From Gordonia gummivorans (GTDB taxonomy: Bacteria; Actinomycetota; Actinomycetes; Mycobacteriales; Mycobacteriaceae), in contig NZ_JAKWBF010000035.1 in NCBI RefSeq assembly GCF_022513585.1, positions 1-52,349 of the forward strand: DNA of 52,349 nucleotides, written 5' to 3'. The translations under genes were made by a program, and so were the position numbers. The stretch's first letter is position 1. Every line of letters begins with the position of its first letter. Below the pieces are notes generated by a model. It had not been told where the DNA came from. It saw only the letters and a list, made by a program, of their open reading frames with translations, and searched no databases. Positions 8,515 to 18,208 of this stretch are shown here, piece by piece.

Positions 8515-8540
8515 AACACCACGCGGTGCCGCACTGTTCC
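8515..8540 (-). promoter_or_regulatory. Sigma-H (SigR-type) promoter of mrx1
   Basis: On the minus strand GGAACA (8540-8535) is separated by 17 bases from GTT (8517-8515), an exact GGAAC-n18-GTT match to the SigH/SigR consensus. It lies in the 39-base nudC-mrx1 gap and predicts a start-point at or next to the mrx1 ATG. Confidence 0.75.
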
Positions 8541-8544
8541 CACC

Positions 8545-9480
8545 TCAACCCGCGGCCCAGGACTCGATCATCGCCCGCGCGATCGAGATGGAACCGGGCA
8601 GCCGGAGCCGATGGGTGTCAGTTGCAGGTGTCTCGGCGCCGGCCTCGGGTCGCACCCAATCGTCGCCGCGGGCGAGCGCCGCGCGGACCTCGTCGCGGTG
8701 GAACCACTGCGCGTGCCCGATCTCGCCGTCGAGGTAGTGCAGTTCGTGCTCGGGGTCGCCGATCGCGGCGAAACCCAGCATCAGCGATCGCGGGAACGGC
8801 CACGGCTGGCTGCCGAGGTAGCGCGGTTCGGTGACGGTGATGCCCACTTCCTCGTGGACCTCGCGAATCACGCACTGCTCCAACGACTCTCCCGGCTCGA
8901 CGAATCCGGCGAGCGTCGAATACCAACCCTCGGGCCACACCGCTTGCCGGCCGAGCAGCACGCGATCTCCTCCGTCGTGCACGACGGTGATGATCGCCGG
9001 GTCGGTGCGCGGGAATTCGTCGCGTCCGGAGTCGACACCGCGGCGTACCCAGCCGCCACGCGCCGGCGCCGTCGCTGCCCCATCGACCGGCGAATAGCTC
9101 GCCGTCGCATGCCAATTCAGGATGCCGAGAGCAGTTGCAAGCAGCCCCGCCTCGTCCGCGGACAGCCGCACCGCCCCGCGTCGGGCGTCGTCGGTCGGCC
9201 CGTCGATGTGGTCGACGCGGCGCGCCCACAGGTCGCCGCCGGCCACGCCCAGCAGAATCGCGTCGCCCGGTGGCGCGTCCGCAAGGTCAGCGGCGGGGAT
9301 CCAGTGCAGTCCCCCGCTGTCGTTGACCGGGTAGCGTCCATCCGCGTCGATCAGCAGAACGCGGGCGTTCGGCCAACCGGCGGACATCCGCGCCGGATCG
9401 TCGCGGATCTCGTCGGCCCGATCGAAACCCGCGCGCGAGAGCAGCGGCGGCTGACGAAGGCTGAACTCGGCGCCACTCAT
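8545..9480 (-). CDS. nudC: NADH pyrophosphatase / RNA decapping Nudix hydrolase NudC
   Basis: A 311-residue Nudix hydrolase cleaving NADH (and NAD-capped RNA in known relatives) to NMNH and AMP. The Nudix box GX5EX7REUXEEXGU is complete (GFVEPGESLEQC then VIREVHEEVGI, about 192-214). The NudC-specific SQPWPFPRS follows at 224-232. The region that holds the CxxC...CxxC zinc ribbon in E. coli NudC (about 122-150 here) has no cysteine; the only cysteine is C203 inside the Nudix box. The start at 9480 leaves seven bases after the K+ channel gene stop; a longer in-frame start would run into that gene. It sits in the same operon-like run as adnB and mrx1. Confidence 0.9.
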   Translation of the reverse strand: MSGAEFSLRQPPLLSRAGFDRADEIRDDPARMSAGWPNARVLLIDADGRYPVNDSGGLHWIPAADLADAPPGDAILLGVAGGDLWARRVDHIDGPTDDARRGAVRLSADEAGLLATALGILNWHATASYSPVDGAATAPARGGWVRRGVDSGRDEFPRTDPAIITVVHDGGDRVLLGRQAVWPEGWYSTLAGFVEPGESLEQCVIREVHEEVGITVTEPRYLGSQPWPFPRSLMLGFAAIGDPEHELHYLDGEIGHAQWFHRDEVRAALARGDDWVRPEAGAETPATDTHRLRLPGSISIARAMIESWAAG

Positions 9481-9487
9481 CGTCGAC

Positions 9488-10555
9488 TCACTCCGCCGAC
9501 CCCTTGCGCACATAGAGCAGTCGGTCGCCGACCTCGATCTGTTCGACCTCGGCGTCGTCGACCCGATGCAGTGTGCCGTTGCGGACGACACCGAGCACGA
9601 TGTCGCGGGTGTGCGAGGGCGATCCACCGGATTCCGACGGTTCGACCTCACGTTCGGCGATCGCGTATCCGGCATCCGGAGTCAGGAGATCCTCGATCAC
9701 CTCGACCACCGACGGGGTCATCGTCGCGATCCCGAGCAACCGTCCGGCGGTCTCCGACGACACCACCACCGAGTTGGCGCCCGATTGGCGCATCAGATGG
9801 GTGTTCTCGGATTCCCGAATCGACGCGACGATCTTGGCGCGCGGATTGATCTCGCGGGCGGTGAGCGTGGCGAGCACAGCGGTGTCGTCGCGATTGGCGG
9901 CGACGACGATGCTCGACGCGTGGGCGACACCGGCCAGACGCAGGACATCGGACTTGGTGGCATCGCCGCGCACGGTGACCAGGCCGTCGGCAGCGGCCGC
10001 TTCGAGTACGTCCGGGTTGGCGTCCACGACCACGATCTCGGCGGGCTTGATCCCGTCCCCGACCATGGCGTCGACCGCGGTGCGGCCCTTGGTGCCGTAG
10101 CCGATGACGACGGTGTGATTGCGCACGTTGTTCCTCCAACGCTGGATCTTGAGGGCTTGCCGCGATCGCTCGGTGAGCACTTCCAGTGTCGTACCGATCA
10201 AGACGATCAGGAACAGGACGCGCAGCGGGGTGATGATCAGCAGGTTGATGAGCCGGGCCTCGGGTGTATATGGCGTGATGTCGCCATAGCCGGTGGTCGA
10301 GAGCGTGACCGCCGAATAGTACATGGCGTCCAGGAAGGACAGCGGCGAGTCCTGGACGTCGCGGTAGCCGTCGCGGTCGAGGTAGACCAGGCCTGCGGTG
10401 AAGAACAGCGCGACGATGGCGAACACCACCCGCTTGCCGATGGCACGGCCAGGGCTCTGCTGCAGCTCCGGGATGCGGACGACCCCGACCAGGTCGTAAT
10501 CGGGCCGATCGGCGAGTTGTTCGCCGGCGAATCGTCGGCGCAGGCGGTTACGCAT
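9488..10555 (-). CDS. Two-TM potassium channel with RCK (TrkA-N/TrkA-C) domains
   Basis: A 355-residue ion channel subunit, Rv3200c-like. The first hydrophobic segment is at about 41-60, the selectivity filter TTGYGD at 87-92, and the second membrane helix at about 101-121. The cytoplasmic part starts with a Rossmann nucleotide-binding domain (VVIGYGTKGRTAVDAM) and ends with a TrkA-C-like domain at about 280-350. Such RCK domains gate the pore by ligand or nucleotide binding. It lies between adnB (56-base gap) and nudC (seven-base gap), probably co-transcribed. A link to DNA repair is not evident. Confidence 0.9.
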   Translation of the reverse strand: MRNRLRRRFAGEQLADRPDYDLVGVVRIPELQQSPGRAIGKRVVFAIVALFFTAGLVYLDRDGYRDVQDSPLSFLDAMYYSAVTLSTTGYGDITPYTPEARLINLLIITPLRVLFLIVLIGTTLEVLTERSRQALKIQRWRNNVRNHTVVIGYGTKGRTAVDAMVGDGIKPAEIVVVDANPDVLEAAAADGLVTVRGDATKSDVLRLAGVAHASSIVVAANRDDTAVLATLTAREINPRAKIVASIRESENTHLMRQSGANSVVVSSETAGRLLGIATMTPSVVEVIEDLLTPDAGYAIAEREVEPSESGGSPSHTRDIVLGVVRNGTLHRVDDAEVEQIEVGDRLLYVRKGSAE

Positions 10556-10610
10556 GGCCGCATCGGTGCTCGAACGGTTCGCTCACACTGAGGAATCTAA
10601 CGCATCGAGC

Positions 10611-13600
10611 TCATGGTGCGAGCTTCGCCGCGAGAGCGGTTTCGTCGGGCAGGTGGTCGGCTTGCAGGGTATGACCCGAACGGACATAGTGGAACGCCGC
10701 CTGCACGCGATCGATCGGCACCCCGGCCAACTGCGCCCACGCGATGCGATACGCCGCGAGCTGGACGAACAACGATTCGCGTCGGGCCGGTTCCGGAACC
10801 GCTCCCGTCTTCCAGTCGATCACCGTCCAGCCGCCGTCGGGCTCGGCGAACACGGCGTCGATCCGTCCCCGGACGACGATCCCGCCGATCACTGTCTCGA
10901 ACGGCACCTCCACCTCGCTCGGGCTGCGCGACGCCCACGGCGAGGCGAGGAACGCCTCACGCAGGGCCTCGAGGTCGGTGTCGGGGGCGGCAGCGGCGTC
11001 CGCGGCTCCGGGCAGTTCGTCGATGTCGAGGAGTCGGGTGGCGCCGAACCATCGCTCCACCCAGGCGTGGAAAGCGGTGCCGCGCCGTGCGGTCGGGTTG
11101 GGCCGGAAGGGGGTCGGACGCCGCAACCGGCGCGCGAACTCATCGGAATCGATGTCGAGTTCGACGAGCTGACTGACCGACAGATGGGTCGGCAACTCGA
11201 CCTCCACGAGTGCCTGATTCCCGGCCCGGTGTTCGGCCAGCAACGCCGACACCTCGGCCTCCCACGCCGCCACCTCGTCATCGTCGGTCTGTGCCCCGCT
11301 CTCGGCCGACGGTGCGTCGTCGAACAGCGTGGGCAGATCGCGGCCGGCGATCTCGGCGAGCACGAGGTCGGCGGCCGTCTGCACCGAATCCCGGTGTCCG
11401 ATCAGTGGATCCGCCGGCCACGGCGCGGCCACCACATGCTCCGCGAGCGGATTGGCTGCGCCGTCCTCCGGGTCGGGTGCGATGGTGTCGACCGTGAGGC
11501 CGTCGGAGTTCGCCGTGGGGTCGGCGATGGTCGAGGAGATCTCGGCGAGCAACTCGGCGAAGAAGTCCGATCCGCCGCGCGGCTTGTCCCCGGTCTCCGA
11601 CCACTGGTGCGCCGAGATGTACACGTCGTGGCGCGCTCGGGTCAGCGCCACATAGAGGAGTCGGCGGTCTTCCTCGAGCCGCCGCTGCGCGATTGCCTCC
11701 TTGTGCTCGGTCAGCTTGTCCTCGAGTTCTTTTCGGTCACCGACCGTGTGCAGATCGAGCGTCGGAAAGCCTTCGGGATGATCGTTGCCCTGTTCCGCGG
11801 CGACCGCCAGATCTCCGCGCAGCTTGGCCGGGAGTTCCCGCGCGCTGCCCAGCCACGTCGAATCAGCCTTGCCGCCCGGGAAGATTCCCTTGCACAGATG
11901 CGGAATCGCCACGACATCCCATTCGAGGCCCTTGGCGGCGTGCACCGTGAGGATCTGGACCCGCTGGGCCGCCACCTCGATCCGGCCCGGTTCCAAACCT
12001 TTCTCGATGGCCTCGGCCGCTTGCAGAAAGGCAAGCAGGCCAGGCAGATTGGCTCCGGGACGGTCGGCGTAGTGAGTGACGTACTCGGCGAAGGCGTCCA
12101 GGTGCTCGCGACCGGTGATCGCGCCACGCATCCGCCGCGCCCGGATCTGCGCCTCGACCCCGACGCCGATCACGTTTTCGACGTCGGCGACCAGTTCCGG
12201 CAGAGGCGCACCGATGCGGCGTCGCAGCGACTCCAACTGCGCACCGAAGGCACGGATGCGGGCATATCCGTCGGGGCTGTAGCGGGTCGGCTCGCCGGGA
12301 TCGATGACGGCGTCGGCGATCCCGGCGCGATCGACCACCTCGGTGGGCAGAACCGCGTCCAGTGCGGCGTCGAGTTGTTCGCGGCTGGTGACGGTGCCGC
12401 CGGCCGCTGCGATCTCTTCGGCGGCCAGCTCGGTGGCGCGCCGCCACAGGGCGGCGAGATCGGCCGCGCCCAGCCGCCATCGGGCGCCGGTGAGCAGTCG
12501 CATCGCGGCGGTGCCGGCCATCGGATCTGCCATCACCCGCAGCGTCGCCACGATGTCCTCGATCTCCGGCACGTGCAACAGCCCACCGATACCCACCACC
12601 TCGGCCGGAATTCCCCGCGCCTCCAGCTCGGCGGCCAGAGGTGCCGAATCCTCGTTGCGGCGCACCAGAATTGCGGCGGTCGGTGGCGCCTCCCCGGAAT
12701 CCTCGGCGGCGCGGTAGTGCGCCTCGATCGCGTCGGCAACCCAGGCGCGTTCGTCGAGCACGGTCTGCGTCAGCGTGATCGACGCGGTGCCCGACGGGGC
12801 GTCGGGCCGAGGGCGCAGGACGCTCACCGGAATGCCCCGGCGGCGTAGTTCCTCGGAGATGTGGTTGGCCAGGCGAAGCCCGTTCACCGAGTTGCGCCAA
12901 CTCGTCAGCAGTTCACGACGTTCCGCCGGCCTGCCGTCGGGACGGGGAAAGTCCGCGGCGAAGCGCGGCAGATTGGCGGCCGACGCCCCACGCCAGCCGT
13001 AGATGGACTGGATCGGATCGCCGACCGCGGTCACCGCGACCGGATGCGCGCGGGCCCCACGGGCGCCGAACAGCGTCGACAGCAGCACCCGCTGCGAGTG
13101 TCCGGTGTCCTGATACTCGTCGAGCAGCACCGCGCGGAACGACGTGCGTTCGGCGGCAACCACTTCCGGATTGGCCACGACGAGCCGCGCGGCCATCGAC
13201 ATCTGGCTGCCGAAGTCGAGCGCTGCCTGTTCGCGCATCGTGTCGGCGAGCGCGACCACCATCGGGATCAGCTCCCGCCGTTCGTCGATCACCTCCCGCA
13301 CCCGCAACAGCGACTGATTGGGCCCGCCGCGCTGGCGCGGCCCCTTCGGCAGCGTCATCACCATGTCGTACAGATCCGACCCCGCGCGCCGCAGGTCGTC
13401 GACGTCGACGAGGTGTTCGGCCATCTCGCCGTAGAGCTTGAGCACCATCTCGGTGACGGTCGCGGGTGTCTTGGTGGTGTGCAGTTCGCCCGGCCAGTTG
13501 GCGACCACCGAGAAGGCCAGTTGCCACAGCTCGGTCTCGCTGAGCAGCGTCGAATGCGGCTCGACGGGCAGCAGGAGACCGTAATCGCCGATGAGCCGGC

Positions 13601-13961
13601 CGGCATACGCGTGGTAGGTGCTGACTTCGGGGTCGGCGCCCCGCAGCCGGGCCGTCAGCGAACCGTCCGGATCCCACGACCGGAGCGCAGGCGATCCGGA
13701 CAGCATCGACAGCCGACGCCGGATGCGCGCGCCGAGTTCGCTGGCCGCCTTGCGGGTGAAGGTGAGTCCCAGGATCTCGTCGGGGCCGACGATCTGATTG
13801 GCGACGAGCCACACCACCCGGGAGGCCATCGTCTCCGTCTTGCCGGCACCGGCGCCGGCGACCACGAGCATCGGTTCCACCGGGCCCTCGATCACCGCGA
13901 CCTGTTCCGGCGTGGGATTGGGCAGACCCAGCGCGGCGGCCAGCGAACTCGCGCTAATCAT
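10611..13961 (-). CDS. adnB: Helicase-nuclease subunit AdnB
   Basis: An 1116-residue UvrD-like motor fused to a RecB-family nuclease. Walker A GAGAGKTETM is at 37-46, followed by LLDEYQDTGHSQR (motif II) and GDPIQSIYGWRGA (motif III). The C-terminal nuclease has IDAVFAEPDG and VIDWKTG. AdnAB is the mycobacterial dimeric motor-nuclease for resection of double-strand breaks; AdnB is the main translocating motor. Size and position match Rv3201c. The ATG overlaps the last eight bases of adnA, which implies coupled translation and a one-to-one subunit ratio. Confidence 0.93.
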   Translation of the reverse strand: MISASSLAAALGLPNPTPEQVAVIEGPVEPMLVVAGAGAGKTETMASRVVWLVANQIVGPDEILGLTFTRKAASELGARIRRRLSMLSGSPALRSWDPDGSLTARLRGADPEVSTYHAYAGRLIGDYGLLLPVEPHSTLLSETELWQLAFSVVANWPGELHTTKTPATVTEMVLKLYGEMAEHLVDVDDLRRAGSDLYDMVMTLPKGPRQRGGPNQSLLRVREVIDERRELIPMVVALADTMREQAALDFGSQMSMAARLVVANPEVVAAERTSFRAVLLDEYQDTGHSQRVLLSTLFGARGARAHPVAVTAVGDPIQSIYGWRGASAANLPRFAADFPRPDGRPAERRELLTSWRNSVNGLRLANHISEELRRRGIPVSVLRPRPDAPSGTASITLTQTVLDERAWVADAIEAHYRAAEDSGEAPPTAAILVRRNEDSAPLAAELEARGIPAEVVGIGGLLHVPEIEDIVATLRVMADPMAGTAAMRLLTGARWRLGAADLAALWRRATELAAEEIAAAGGTVTSREQLDAALDAVLPTEVVDRAGIADAVIDPGEPTRYSPDGYARIRAFGAQLESLRRRIGAPLPELVADVENVIGVGVEAQIRARRMRGAITGREHLDAFAEYVTHYADRPGANLPGLLAFLQAAEAIEKGLEPGRIEVAAQRVQILTVHAAKGLEWDVVAIPHLCKGIFPGGKADSTWLGSARELPAKLRGDLAVAAEQGNDHPEGFPTLDLHTVGDRKELEDKLTEHKEAIAQRRLEEDRRLLYVALTRARHDVYISAHQWSETGDKPRGGSDFFAELLAEISSTIADPTANSDGLTVDTIAPDPEDGAANPLAEHVVAAPWPADPLIGHRDSVQTAADLVLAEIAGRDLPTLFDDAPSAESGAQTDDDEVAAWEAEVSALLAEHRAGNQALVEVELPTHLSVSQLVELDIDSDEFARRLRRPTPFRPNPTARRGTAFHAWVERWFGATRLLDIDELPGAADAAAAPDTDLEALREAFLASPWASRSPSEVEVPFETVIGGIVVRGRIDAVFAEPDGGWTVIDWKTGAVPEPARRESLFVQLAAYRIAWAQLAGVPIDRVQAAFHYVRSGHTLQADHLPDETALAAKLAP

Positions 13962-16900
13962 CGGTGACCGCCTTGCCCTGGATCTGGGCCGGGCAACTCG
14001 TCGTCAGACGACAGTGCACGCACCCCGGATTGGGGGTTGCCGCGTATTCCGGACCGACACTGGCCCGGGCCGCGCGGCGCACGACGCCGATCCACTCGTC
14101 GAGCAGTTCCGGCGACAGCGGCGGCTGGGTGCGTTCCGCCGCGCCCGTGCTGCGATGCGGAGAGGACACGTACACCAGTCGTGCTCCGCCCGGTTCGGTG
14201 CGGCCGAGAGCGGCGACACCGCCGTTGGCGATCGCCACCTGGTAGGCCGCCATCTGGGCATGGCCTTCCGCGTCGGCCTTCGTGATGGCCGACTTGGTCG
14301 TCTTCACGTCGACGACGACCGGCCTTCCGGCGGAATCGGTTTCGAGCCGGTCGACGCGGCCGCGCAGACGCACGTCGAGGTCGGAACCGGGCCGGTCGGG
14401 ATCGGGCGGCCCGGGGTCGGCGGGCACCGTCGCATCCACCGGCAACTCCACACCGGCCTCGGTGAGGTCGGCGCGCGAGATGCGCAGCCAGTCCCGGAAA
14501 TGCACCAGCATCGACTCCGCACGTTCGAGTTCACGCGCGGAGAACCAGGCGGCGCCGGTGTCGATGCGGTCCCAGATGCCGCGCAGCGCCGCGGTCACCT
14601 CGTCGGGGTCGAGGTCGCCGGCCACCGCCTGCACGAGCGTATGGACCAGGCTTCCGGTGACCGCGGGTGCGGCGTCGCCGTCGCGGCCGCCGCTGCGTTC
14701 CAGCAACCAACGCAGCGAACACTTGCTCAGTGCGTCGACGTTGGATGGGGAGAGAACTACCGGCCCCTTCTCCGGAGTCCACAGGGGATGATCCGTGCTC
14801 GACGGGGCCAACCCGAACCAGTCGCGTGGATGCGCGCCGGGAATGTCGGAGTCGGCCAGCTGCGCAAGCAGCCGCACGGCCGCCCGCGTGCGCTCGTCGG
14901 GTTCGGCTCCACCCGCGACGACGACGGATCGCAGGGTGGCAACCAGCGAAGGAAGCGAAAGCACCCGTTGCACACCGGGATCGAGTGGTGTGCCCTCCTC
15001 ACCGGGGTCGTGTGCCGGCCCGTCGGATCTGGTCACCGCATCGGCGAGTTCACCGACGAAACGCGATGGCGAGGCGTCACCGCTCCCGTCCTCGACCGCC
15101 GTGACGAGCAGCCGCCGCCGTGCCCGCGTGCACGCGACGAGCAACAGCCGCCGTTCGTCGGCGAGCGCGGCGACCGGGCGTGCGAGCTTGTCGAGCGCAT
15201 CGGGATCCACCCCGTCGAGCAGGTCGACCAGCGCCCCGGTGCCGAGTACGCTTCCACGACTGCGCAGCGACGGCCACAGACCGTCCAGCACGCCGGCGAC
15301 GGCCACCACATCCCACTCGCGACCCACCGCCGCATGCGCCGAGCACACCGTCACCGAGTCGGTCATCGCGGCGGCGGCCCGGCTGTCCCGCGGGATCTGC
15401 AACTGTCCCAGGTAGTGGACGAACCCTCCCGGCCCGGCCGCGGGCAGGTTGTCGGCGAAACTCCCCGCCGCCTCGAACATCGCCATCACCGCGTCGAGGT
15501 CACGGTCGGCCTGTTCGCCCGCCGGTCCGCCGCGCATCGCGGCCGACGCCCAGCGTCGTTCCAGACCGGTCCGCTGCCATGCGGCCCATAGCGTTTCCTC
15601 GATCCCCCGGCCAGTCGAATGTGCCGCGTATGCCGATTCGACGACGTCGAGCACCCGTCGCAACGGCGCACGTTCGGCCTCGGTGAGGCGTTCGCAGTAA
15701 TGGGACCCGACGGCATCGTCGACGATCGCGTCACGCAACGCGGTCAACGAATCCCGTTGATCCGCATCGCCATTCGTATTCTTCTCGTCGATGCGCCGAA
15801 TCCCACGGCGCAACCTGCGCAGCGAGCCCGGGTCGGCGGCGCCGACGGGCCCCGACAACAGGGCCGCTGCATCTTCGACGGTGAACAACTCATCTGCGTC
15901 GTCGGGGGTGGCCGCACGCGCCGCAACCGCACGCAGCGCGAGCATCAGCGCCGCCACCGCACGCTGGCGGTGCAGCGGCAGCCCGCTCGCCGGGGTGGTG
16001 AGCGGTACCCCCGCCGACCGGAACGCCCGACGCAGCGCGGGCAGCGCCAGCGAGACCGACCGCACCACCACCGCCATCCGCGACCACGCGATCCCGTCGA
16101 AAAGGTGGGCGCGGCGGAGCAGATCGGCAACAGCGGTGGCCTCCTTGGCCGCCGAGCCGAACACCTTGACATCGACCGCGCCCGGAATGTCGGGACCGGA
16201 CGCGCTGGGATAGGGATGCGGGCGCGCACCGGGCAGCCGCGACGCGAGCACCTTCCCCACCCGCTCGATCTCCGGATTGCTGCGAAAGTTCTCTTCCAGC
16301 ACGACATCTCGATCCGAACCGGACTCGGCGAGGTCGTCGGCGAAACGCGGGCTGGCTCCCCGGAACCCGAAGACCGACTGGTCGGTGTCGGCCGCGATGA
16401 TGGTCGATGCGGTACCTGTCCCGACCAACCGGACCAGTTGTGCGGCTTGCGGATCCAGATGCTGCGCGTCGTCGACGAGCAGGTGTCGGATGCGGGAACG
16501 TTGCGCGGTCAACAGATCCGGGTCGGTCGCGAAGGCCGACAAAGCCGACCCGACGAGTTCGGCGGCATCCACCGCGGGTGCCGACGCGCCGGGCGTCTCG
16601 AGTCCGACGGCGCCGCGCAGCAGCATGTTCTGTTCGTACTGCGCATACGCCCGTGCCGCGGCCACCCACTCCGGCCGGCGGTGCTTGCGCCCGAGTGCCG
16701 CGAGTTCCTCGGGTCCGGCGCCGCGCTCGGCCGCCCGCATCATCAGATCGCGGAGCGCCTGGGCGAATCCGTCGGTACCGAGCGCGGGCCGCAGATGCGC
16801 CGGCCAATACCCGGCACCGTCCTCGATGTCGCCGGCGAGCAGCTCTCGCAACACCACGTCCTGCTCGGAACCGGTGATCAGTCGTGGCGGCGGATTGCCG

Positions 16901-17349
16901 TGTGCGGACGCCTGCAGCCGCAGGATCGCGAAGGCATAGGAGTGCACCGTGCGGACCAATGGCTCGCGCAGCGCACCACCCAACGCCCGCTGGTTTTCGG
17001 AATCGGCGGAGAGTACTCGCCTCGTGATCTCCTCGCGCAGCGTCGCCGCCGCCTGCCGGCTCGATGCCAGCACAAGAACCGACTCCGGATCGACGTCGGG
17101 TGCCAGCAACCGCGCGACCGCCGCGTCGACGATCAGCGCGGTCTTCCCGCTACCCGGCCCGCCGTGCACGCGGAACGGCCGCCACGCGCCGTCCTGCGGT
17201 CCAGCCGTATCGACACCGTGGGTGATCACCCGATCGACATGCGGCGGCCAGGCACGCTTCGCGTCGGCCACCTCGGGTGCCGCGACAAGCCGCGTGCGCA
17301 ACGCGGAGCGCGCTGCGTGTTCACCGGGTCTCGTGGCCATGGGCTCCAT
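13954..17349 (-). CDS. adnA: Helicase-nuclease subunit AdnA
   Basis: An 1131-residue partner of AdnB. Walker A GGPGSGKT is at 63-70. UvrD-type motifs include LLVDDAQHLDPQA and ADTDQSVFGFRGA. The C-terminal nuclease has VVDVKTTK. Cysteines in SKCSLRW plus C1110, C1113 and C1119 at the end (CVHCRLTTSC) match the split iron-sulphur arrangement of AddB-type nucleases; cluster binding is inferred. The frame is open much further upstream, but that part is antisense to lipV, so the start was set at the ATG at 17349, with another ATG nine bases inside. It is divergent from lipV with a 42-base gap that must hold both promoters. Confidence 0.92.
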   Translation of the reverse strand: MEPMATRPGEHAARSALRTRLVAAPEVADAKRAWPPHVDRVITHGVDTAGPQDGAWRPFRVHGGPGSGKTALIVDAAVARLLAPDVDPESVLVLASSRQAAATLREEITRRVLSADSENQRALGGALREPLVRTVHSYAFAILRLQASAHGNPPPRLITGSEQDVVLRELLAGDIEDGAGYWPAHLRPALGTDGFAQALRDLMMRAAERGAGPEELAALGRKHRRPEWVAAARAYAQYEQNMLLRGAVGLETPGASAPAVDAAELVGSALSAFATDPDLLTAQRSRIRHLLVDDAQHLDPQAAQLVRLVGTGTASTIIAADTDQSVFGFRGASPRFADDLAESGSDRDVVLEENFRSNPEIERVGKVLASRLPGARPHPYPSASGPDIPGAVDVKVFGSAAKEATAVADLLRRAHLFDGIAWSRMAVVVRSVSLALPALRRAFRSAGVPLTTPASGLPLHRQRAVAALMLALRAVAARAATPDDADELFTVEDAAALLSGPVGAADPGSLRRLRRGIRRIDEKNTNGDADQRDSLTALRDAIVDDAVGSHYCERLTEAERAPLRRVLDVVESAYAAHSTGRGIEETLWAAWQRTGLERRWASAAMRGGPAGEQADRDLDAVMAMFEAAGSFADNLPAAGPGGFVHYLGQLQIPRDSRAAAAMTDSVTVCSAHAAVGREWDVVAVAGVLDGLWPSLRSRGSVLGTGALVDLLDGVDPDALDKLARPVAALADERRLLLVACTRARRRLLVTAVEDGSGDASPSRFVGELADAVTRSDGPAHDPGEEGTPLDPGVQRVLSLPSLVATLRSVVVAGGAEPDERTRAAVRLLAQLADSDIPGAHPRDWFGLAPSSTDHPLWTPEKGPVVLSPSNVDALSKCSLRWLLERSGGRDGDAAPAVTGSLVHTLVQAVAGDLDPDEVTAALRGIWDRIDTGAAWFSARELERAESMLVHFRDWLRISRADLTEAGVELPVDATVPADPGPPDPDRPGSDLDVRLRGRVDRLETDSAGRPVVVDVKTTKSAITKADAEGHAQMAAYQVAIANGGVAALGRTEPGGARLVYVSSPHRSTGAAERTQPPLSPELLDEWIGVVRRAARASVGPEYAATPNPGCVHCRLTTSCPAQIQGKAVTDD

Positions 17350-17391
17350 CGAATCACGCGCCGCCGACACTCTCTGCGCCCCTACGGCAGG

Positions 17392-18192
17392 ATGATGGGC
17401 GTGCCCGCGCTCAACACCTATGTCTTCGGTCCGACCGAGACCACCACTCCCACCGTCCTCGCGATCCACGGACTCACCGGCCACGGACGACGCTGGGCAG
17501 CGCTGAGCGCAGGCTTTCTCCCGGATGTCCGCATCGTCGCCCCAGACCTCATCGGCCATGGGCGGTCGCCGTGGCGTCCGCCATGGAGTATCGAGCATCA
17601 CGTGCGCGCGTTGTCGGAGGTGATCGACACCCACATCCCGTCGGCCGCACAGCCGATCGTCGTCGTCGGCCACTCCTTCGGCGGTGGGCTCGCGCTCCAC
17701 CTGGCCGGCTTCCGCCCGGACGTCGTCAAGGGACTGGTACTTCTCGACCCCGCGCAGGGTCTCGACCCCGAGTTCGCGCTCGAAGTCGCCACCGCGAGCC
17801 TCGATCACTGGGACTACGCCGACGCCGATGCTGCGCGTGCGGCCAAACGCGCCGAGGGTTGGGCAGACGTGCCCGACGAGATCCTCGAGGCGGAGATCGC
17901 CGAACATCTGGTGGGTCGGCCACACGGACGCGTCGGGTGGCGGGTCAGTGCGCCCGCCGCTGCCGCGTCGTGGGGCGAACTGGTGCGTCCGGCAGTCCTT
18001 CCGCCGCCGGGTATCCCCACCCACGTCGTGGTCGCCGACCGCGTCGATCCACCGTTCGTGCGTCCGGCGTTTCTCGAGGCCTGCGCCGCTGCGCGCCCGG
18101 ACACGGTGACGGTCCACGGCTCCCCATGCGAGCACATGGTGCCGTTCCTGCAGCCCGAGTTGAGTGCGTCGCTGATCCGGTCCGTGCTCTGA
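17392..18192 (+). CDS. lipV: Alpha/beta hydrolase (LipV-like)
   Basis: A 266-residue alpha/beta-hydrolase fold enzyme in the place of Rv3203 (lipV). The oxyanion region is AIHGLTGHGRRW, the nucleophile elbow is GHSFGG with Ser95, an acid candidate is in VVADRVDPPF and the catalytic histidine candidate is His248 in CEHMVPFL. The substrate is probably a carboxylic ester, but it is not determined by the sequence. Two ATG codons are adjacent at 17392 and 17395. The frame extends far upstream but only as antisense to adnA. No signal peptide is visible. Confidence 0.85.
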   Translation: MMGVPALNTYVFGPTETTTPTVLAIHGLTGHGRRWAALSAGFLPDVRIVAPDLIGHGRSPWRPPWSIEHHVRALSEVIDTHIPSAAQPIVVVGHSFGGGLALHLAGFRPDVVKGLVLLDPAQGLDPEFALEVATASLDHWDYADADAARAAKRAEGWADVPDEILEAEIAEHLVGRPHGRVGWRVSAPAAAASWGELVRPAVLPPPGIPTHVVVADRVDPPFVRPAFLEACAAARPDTVTVHGSPCEHMVPFLQPELSASLIRSVL

Positions 18193-18208
18193 TGGCTGCG
18201 GAGTTCTG

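Noticed and set aside
10554..12848. 764-codon plus-strand open frame
   Set aside because: It lies antisense to adnB, whose helicase and nuclease motifs are unmistakable. High-GC codon bias opens the complementary frame; its translation has no recognisable domain.
15619..17391. Long upstream extension of the lipV frame
   Set aside because: The extension is antisense to adnA and Arg/Gly-rich without domain features. Only the part from 17392 looks like an alpha/beta hydrolase.
17350..18135. Upstream extension of the adnA frame
   Set aside because: It overlaps lipV completely. The residues before MEPMATRPGEH are low-complexity and not helicase-like.
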